A stretch of 64,000 bases of DNA from Pedobacter kyonggii (GTDB lineage: Bacteria; Bacteroidota; Bacteroidia; Sphingobacteriales; Sphingobacteriaceae). Shown piece after piece: positions 61,075-64,000 of the stretch (its first letter is position 1; every line of letters begins with the position of its first letter). The stretch spans positions 1 through 64,000 of the forward strand of contig NZ_SIXF01000009.1 of NCBI RefSeq assembly GCF_004310665.1. The letters run 5' to 3'. A program made the position numbers and the translations under genes. The notes under the pieces were generated by a model that was not told the origin of the DNA, did no database searches, and saw only the letters and a program-made list of their open reading frames with translations.

Positions 61075-63999
61075 TTATGGATTAAAACTAATGGCTACGT
61101 AATAGATAGCGCCTGCTGATGGATTTCCGTAAGAAGTGAAATAATATTTGTTCAGTACGTTCGAACCACCCAGTTTAACAATTGATTGTACTGAAGGGAT
61201 TCTTAAACTCACCTGTGCATCCAAAGAGCTGTATGCAGGTACCTGTCCTGAGGCAAAAGAAGAATTCCAGTAGAATTGGTCTTGCCAACGATACGCCAAA
61301 TTAAAACCAAAGTTTTTAATAATTTCTTTATTACCAAAACCCAGGTTGTAACGGATTTTCGGGGTATTGAAATCGTTAATGTAATTAACTGGCAAATCTC
61401 CGATTTCATTATAGGAAACGTTACCGCTGATGGTATATTTACCCACTAAATAATCTAAACCTAAAGCTGCACCATAAGAAGTTACTTTACCTTCTGCATT
61501 GACCGGAACACCAAATTTCACAAAACTTCCGTTAACATTCTGATAAACATCTACTGCAGTGATAAAATCTTTATAAATGTTGTAATAACCATAAGCATCA
61601 AGCAATAAATTTGGAAGAAGTAAGCCTTTATACCCTAATTCATAAGATTGAACACTCTCTGGACGTACACCTCTTGAATCAAAAGTATATTGTTGCAACA
61701 ATGCCGGGTTAGGTGTTCCTGTTGCAGCTGCTGATGCTAAAAATGCACGGTAACTTACATCTGTGAACGGCTTATTACTATCAAGATGGTATTTAGAAAA
61801 CATAATTTCAGGCAAGCCACCAATCAATCTTTGAGAACCTCCACCTACCGAAAGGTCGATGTATTGATTTTGTGTGGTTGGGTTACGGTAACCTGTTTGG
61901 TAAGAAACCCTGATGTTATTGTTTTTAGCAACGGTGAACACCCCAGTTACCCTTGGTGTAAACCGGCCTTCAAAATTCTGACTTTTATCATAACGGCCTG
62001 CAAAAGTAAATTTAACCTTATCGTTAAAAAGTTTTTTACCGATCTGCGCAAATGCCCCGTATTCTTTAATATCGATAGAATTTGTCAAGTCGTTAAAAAT
62101 TGTTCCAGCAGAATTTAAATCATATAAACGGTATGATGCACCAACCTGAAACTCGACCACTTTATCGAAAAGATTGGTAAAGTTATACATGCCTTCGTAG
62201 TGATATAGATTTGACTTATCATCGAATTTCGCACCGTAAACACTTTTTGAAGGATCGAGCGCGTTAATACTTGTTGCACTGATTGTGGTATTCATCACTT
62301 TATCTTTTGCAGCTTCAAACTGCGGGCTGCCCGGCTCAAAACGACCTTGATTGGCAATTCCTCTTGCAAATGCATGTGCCGCAGCATCATTTTGTCCTGC
62401 TGCTCTTGCACCAACATAGTTACCTATATACTGTGGAAACCAGCTTGTTGATGGTTTAGATATCTCATTAACATAACTACCCAAAATAGAGGAAATATAA
62501 GAGTCACCAGAACGCTCTTGAGTGGTATAGGCTTTCACAAAAAAATCTTCGCCTTTTACCTCTAATTTATATTGGCCAATGTTAAAGTTGCGCAAAGAAT
62601 AACGGTCAGAACCAGTATAAACTGAAGTTCCGGTACCCCAATTCGCCTGACCAACTACCTGTACCGTACTGCTGATGTTATAATATAATGCTCCTGAAGC
62701 TTTTAACGATTTGGTATCATAATCAACTAAATTTTCTTCGTTATAACCCGTTCTTGAAACATTCTGATCAGGGATTAAACCTGCTTTCAAACCCACGTAA
62801 AAAGGAAAATAATTTTGTACCGGACCACGCAATGCTGATGGTAATCCTGCCAAAAACCCTGCCTGTTGTGCTGCATTTGGAATGGCGCCACCAAAAGTCC
62901 CGTCCATTAATGCTTTAATATTTGGTATTAAACCACCAGAGCCCGTATTAATTCCGGCAATGGTTGCATTTTGTACACTTAAAGCCACATTACGCATATT
63001 CTGGCTCACTTCATCACCATAGCTATTTATCCCGTCATAATTCGTATCACTGTTTCTATCACCAGATTTTGCAGTTCTTGCTACCCTATCGAAGTTTGAA
63101 TAGTTATTTCCAATCCAATCTTTGGCCTGCAAAAATGAAAATGCAGCTTTTACGCCAAACTTATTGTTCCATGATTTTGCCATGCGCACATCCAACTGAT
63201 TGAAAGGCTGCACACTGCTGTTATCATCGTTAACATGGTTTACCCCTGTTTTATATTGAAAGCTTGCGCCAGGATATTTAAAAGGATCTTTTGAGGTCAT
63301 CAATAAGGTACCATTAATACCGCCTGCTCCATAAAGGGCAGATGAAGCACCTGGCAGGAGTTCAACATTATCTACATCGAGCTCAGTTATACCCACAATA
63401 TTACCTACCGAAAAATTTAATCCAGGTGCCTGGTTATCCATTCCATCTATATATTGATTAAAACGGGTATTACCATTTGAATTGAAACCACGTGTATTAA
63501 TCGACTTGAAAGTTAAACTCTGCATACTGCTTTCTACACCCTTCAAGTTATTCAAAGCATCGTAAAATGATGGTGCGGCAATTTCCCTGATAGAAGCAGC
63601 ACTCATCCGCTCGATAGAAACCGGTGATTCCAATATGCGTTCGGGAGTACGCGAAGCCGAAACAACCACATCCCCTCCTAAAATCACTGCCGTTTCGAGT
63701 TCCAGGTTAATTCCCGTAGCATTTCCAGTAATTTGCTGTTCAACTGTGCCATAGCCTACGTAAGACGCCACCAGCGTAAAGGGAACCTTAGCCGTTGTTG
63801 TAAATGTAAAACTACCGTTGCTTGTGGAGGCTGTACCACCAGAATGGCCTTTGATGGTTAAACTCACACCTGCTAGGCCTTCTTTCGATTGCTTATCTTT
63901 TACGGTACCGCTCACCGTAATACTTTGTGCCTGTGCCGCGATGTTGCCTGCGTACACAAATAATAACACGTAGAAGATCTGTGTAAAAATTCTGCTCAT
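61075..63999 (-). CDS. TonB-dependent receptor with CarboxypepD_reg-like domain
   Basis: A 974-residue outer-membrane receptor whose ATG lies at the last bases of the window (63999). Signal peptide ends AAQAQ (about 24). Then the CarboxypepD_reg-like domain (SITVSGTVKDKQSKEGLAGV), plug (TPERILESPVSIERM; FNQYIDGMDNQAPGLNF; LLPGASSALYGAGGINGTLL) and a long barrel ending YYVAISFNP. No SusD partner follows. It lacks a SusC-type N-terminal signature, so it more likely imports siderophores or small molecules than glycans. Confidence 0.92.
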   Translation of the reverse strand: MSRIFTQIFYVLLFVYAGNIAAQAQSITVSGTVKDKQSKEGLAGVSLTIKGHSGGTASTSNGSFTFTTTAKVPFTLVASYVGYGTVEQQITGNATGINLELETAVILGGDVVVSASRTPERILESPVSIERMSAASIREIAAPSFYDALNNLKGVESSMQSLTFKSINTRGFNSNGNTRFNQYIDGMDNQAPGLNFSVGNIVGITELDVDNVELLPGASSALYGAGGINGTLLMTSKDPFKYPGASFQYKTGVNHVNDDNSSVQPFNQLDVRMAKSWNNKFGVKAAFSFLQAKDWIGNNYSNFDRVARTAKSGDRNSDTNYDGINSYGDEVSQNMRNVALSVQNATIAGINTGSGGLIPNIKALMDGTFGGAIPNAAQQAGFLAGLPSALRGPVQNYFPFYVGLKAGLIPDQNVSRTGYNEENLVDYDTKSLKASGALYYNISSTVQVVGQANWGTGTSVYTGSDRYSLRNFNIGQYKLEVKGEDFFVKAYTTQERSGDSYISSILGSYVNEISKPSTSWFPQYIGNYVGARAAGQNDAAAHAFARGIANQGRFEPGSPQFEAAKDKVMNTTISATSINALDPSKSVYGAKFDDKSNLYHYEGMYNFTNLFDKVVEFQVGASYRLYDLNSAGTIFNDLTNSIDIKEYGAFAQIGKKLFNDKVKFTFAGRYDKSQNFEGRFTPRVTGVFTVAKNNNIRVSYQTGYRNPTTQNQYIDLSVGGGSQRLIGGLPEIMFSKYHLDSNKPFTDVSYRAFLASAAATGTPNPALLQQYTFDSRGVRPESVQSYELGYKGLLLPNLLLDAYGYYNIYKDFITAVDVYQNVNGSFVKFGVPVNAEGKVTSYGAALGLDYLVGKYTISGNVSYNEIGDLPVNYINDFNTPKIRYNLGFGNKEIIKNFGFNLAYRWQDQFYWNSSFASGQVPAYSSLDAQVSLRIPSVQSIVKLGGSNVLNKYYFTSYGNPSAGAIYYVAISFNP

Positions 64000-64000
64000 A

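Overview
The window comes from a member of the Bacteroidota, most likely a Sphingobacteriaceae such as Pedobacter. This rests on TonB-dependent receptors with CarboxypepD_reg-like domains, a type IX secretion (T9SS) adhesin with a PorP/SprF partner, LytS/LytTR pairs, a NrtR-type NUDIX regulator, TAnnTTTG-type promoter boxes and the absence of strong Shine-Dalgarno sites. The assignment is from gene content only.

Left edge and island (1-14.1 kb). The end of an IS3-family element is followed by a broken polymorphic-toxin-like tip with a candidate immunity lipoprotein. Two 161-bp direct repeats (898-1058 and 13763-13923) then enclose about 12.7 kb that looks like a mobile island. Next to the right repeat lies a truncated tyrosine integrase. 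The island carries a leftward peptide-export operon: a C39-like/VKOR/thioredoxin fusion, two unlisted twin double-glycine peptides with four conserved cysteines, a DUF4369-like protein, a TlpA thioredoxin, a C39 bacteriocin-type ABC exporter and a HlyD adaptor. Divergent from it is a third double-glycine peptide followed by an S41 protease, a LytS-type histidine kinase and a LytTR response regulator. This is the most interesting part of the window: it has every part of a peptide export-and-sensing system analogous to ComABCDE/BlpABC, in a Gram-negative host and coupled to disulfide chemistry.

14-29.4 kb is a series of small accessory genes: DinB, VOC, an orphan LytTR domain, a sorbosone-dehydrogenase-like lipoprotein, a TonB receptor, MepB, and a compact alkylation-repair operon (AraC-Ogt fusion, Ada metal-binding domain, AlkB). 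It continues with LuxR, DUF4199, cupin, DinB, GNAT, META and YihY proteins. A cut-down SSB remnant lies at 20.7 kb.

29.5-38.6 kb is mostly housekeeping or catabolic: an outer-membrane barrel, a TPR protein, DUF4268, a GH78 rhamnosidase, riboflavin synthase, biotin carboxylase and threonine aldolase. REP-like palindromes separate several of these genes.

38.6-44 kb is a glycolytic block: GlcNAc-kinase-like BadF ATPase, NUDIX regulator, pfkA, a second BadF ATPase and gapA, then a candidate small RNA. A palindrome GTGTA-N5-TACAC recurs before the first kinase, between the NUDIX gene and pfkA, and at the sRNA promoter. A near copy lies upstream of the GH31 glucosidase/glgB operon at 59.7 kb. This suggests a local regulon for glucose/glycogen metabolism.

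44-64 kb holds a metallophosphoesterase, two genes broken by apparent homopolymer deletions, a DeoR regulator with twin operators and a divergent deoxyribonucleotidase, and a Crp regulator. Further right are the T9SS adhesin/PorP cluster, a second candidate small RNA, glgB plus the GH31 glucosidase, an AbiE-like toxin-antitoxin pair and a large TonB receptor ending at the window edge.
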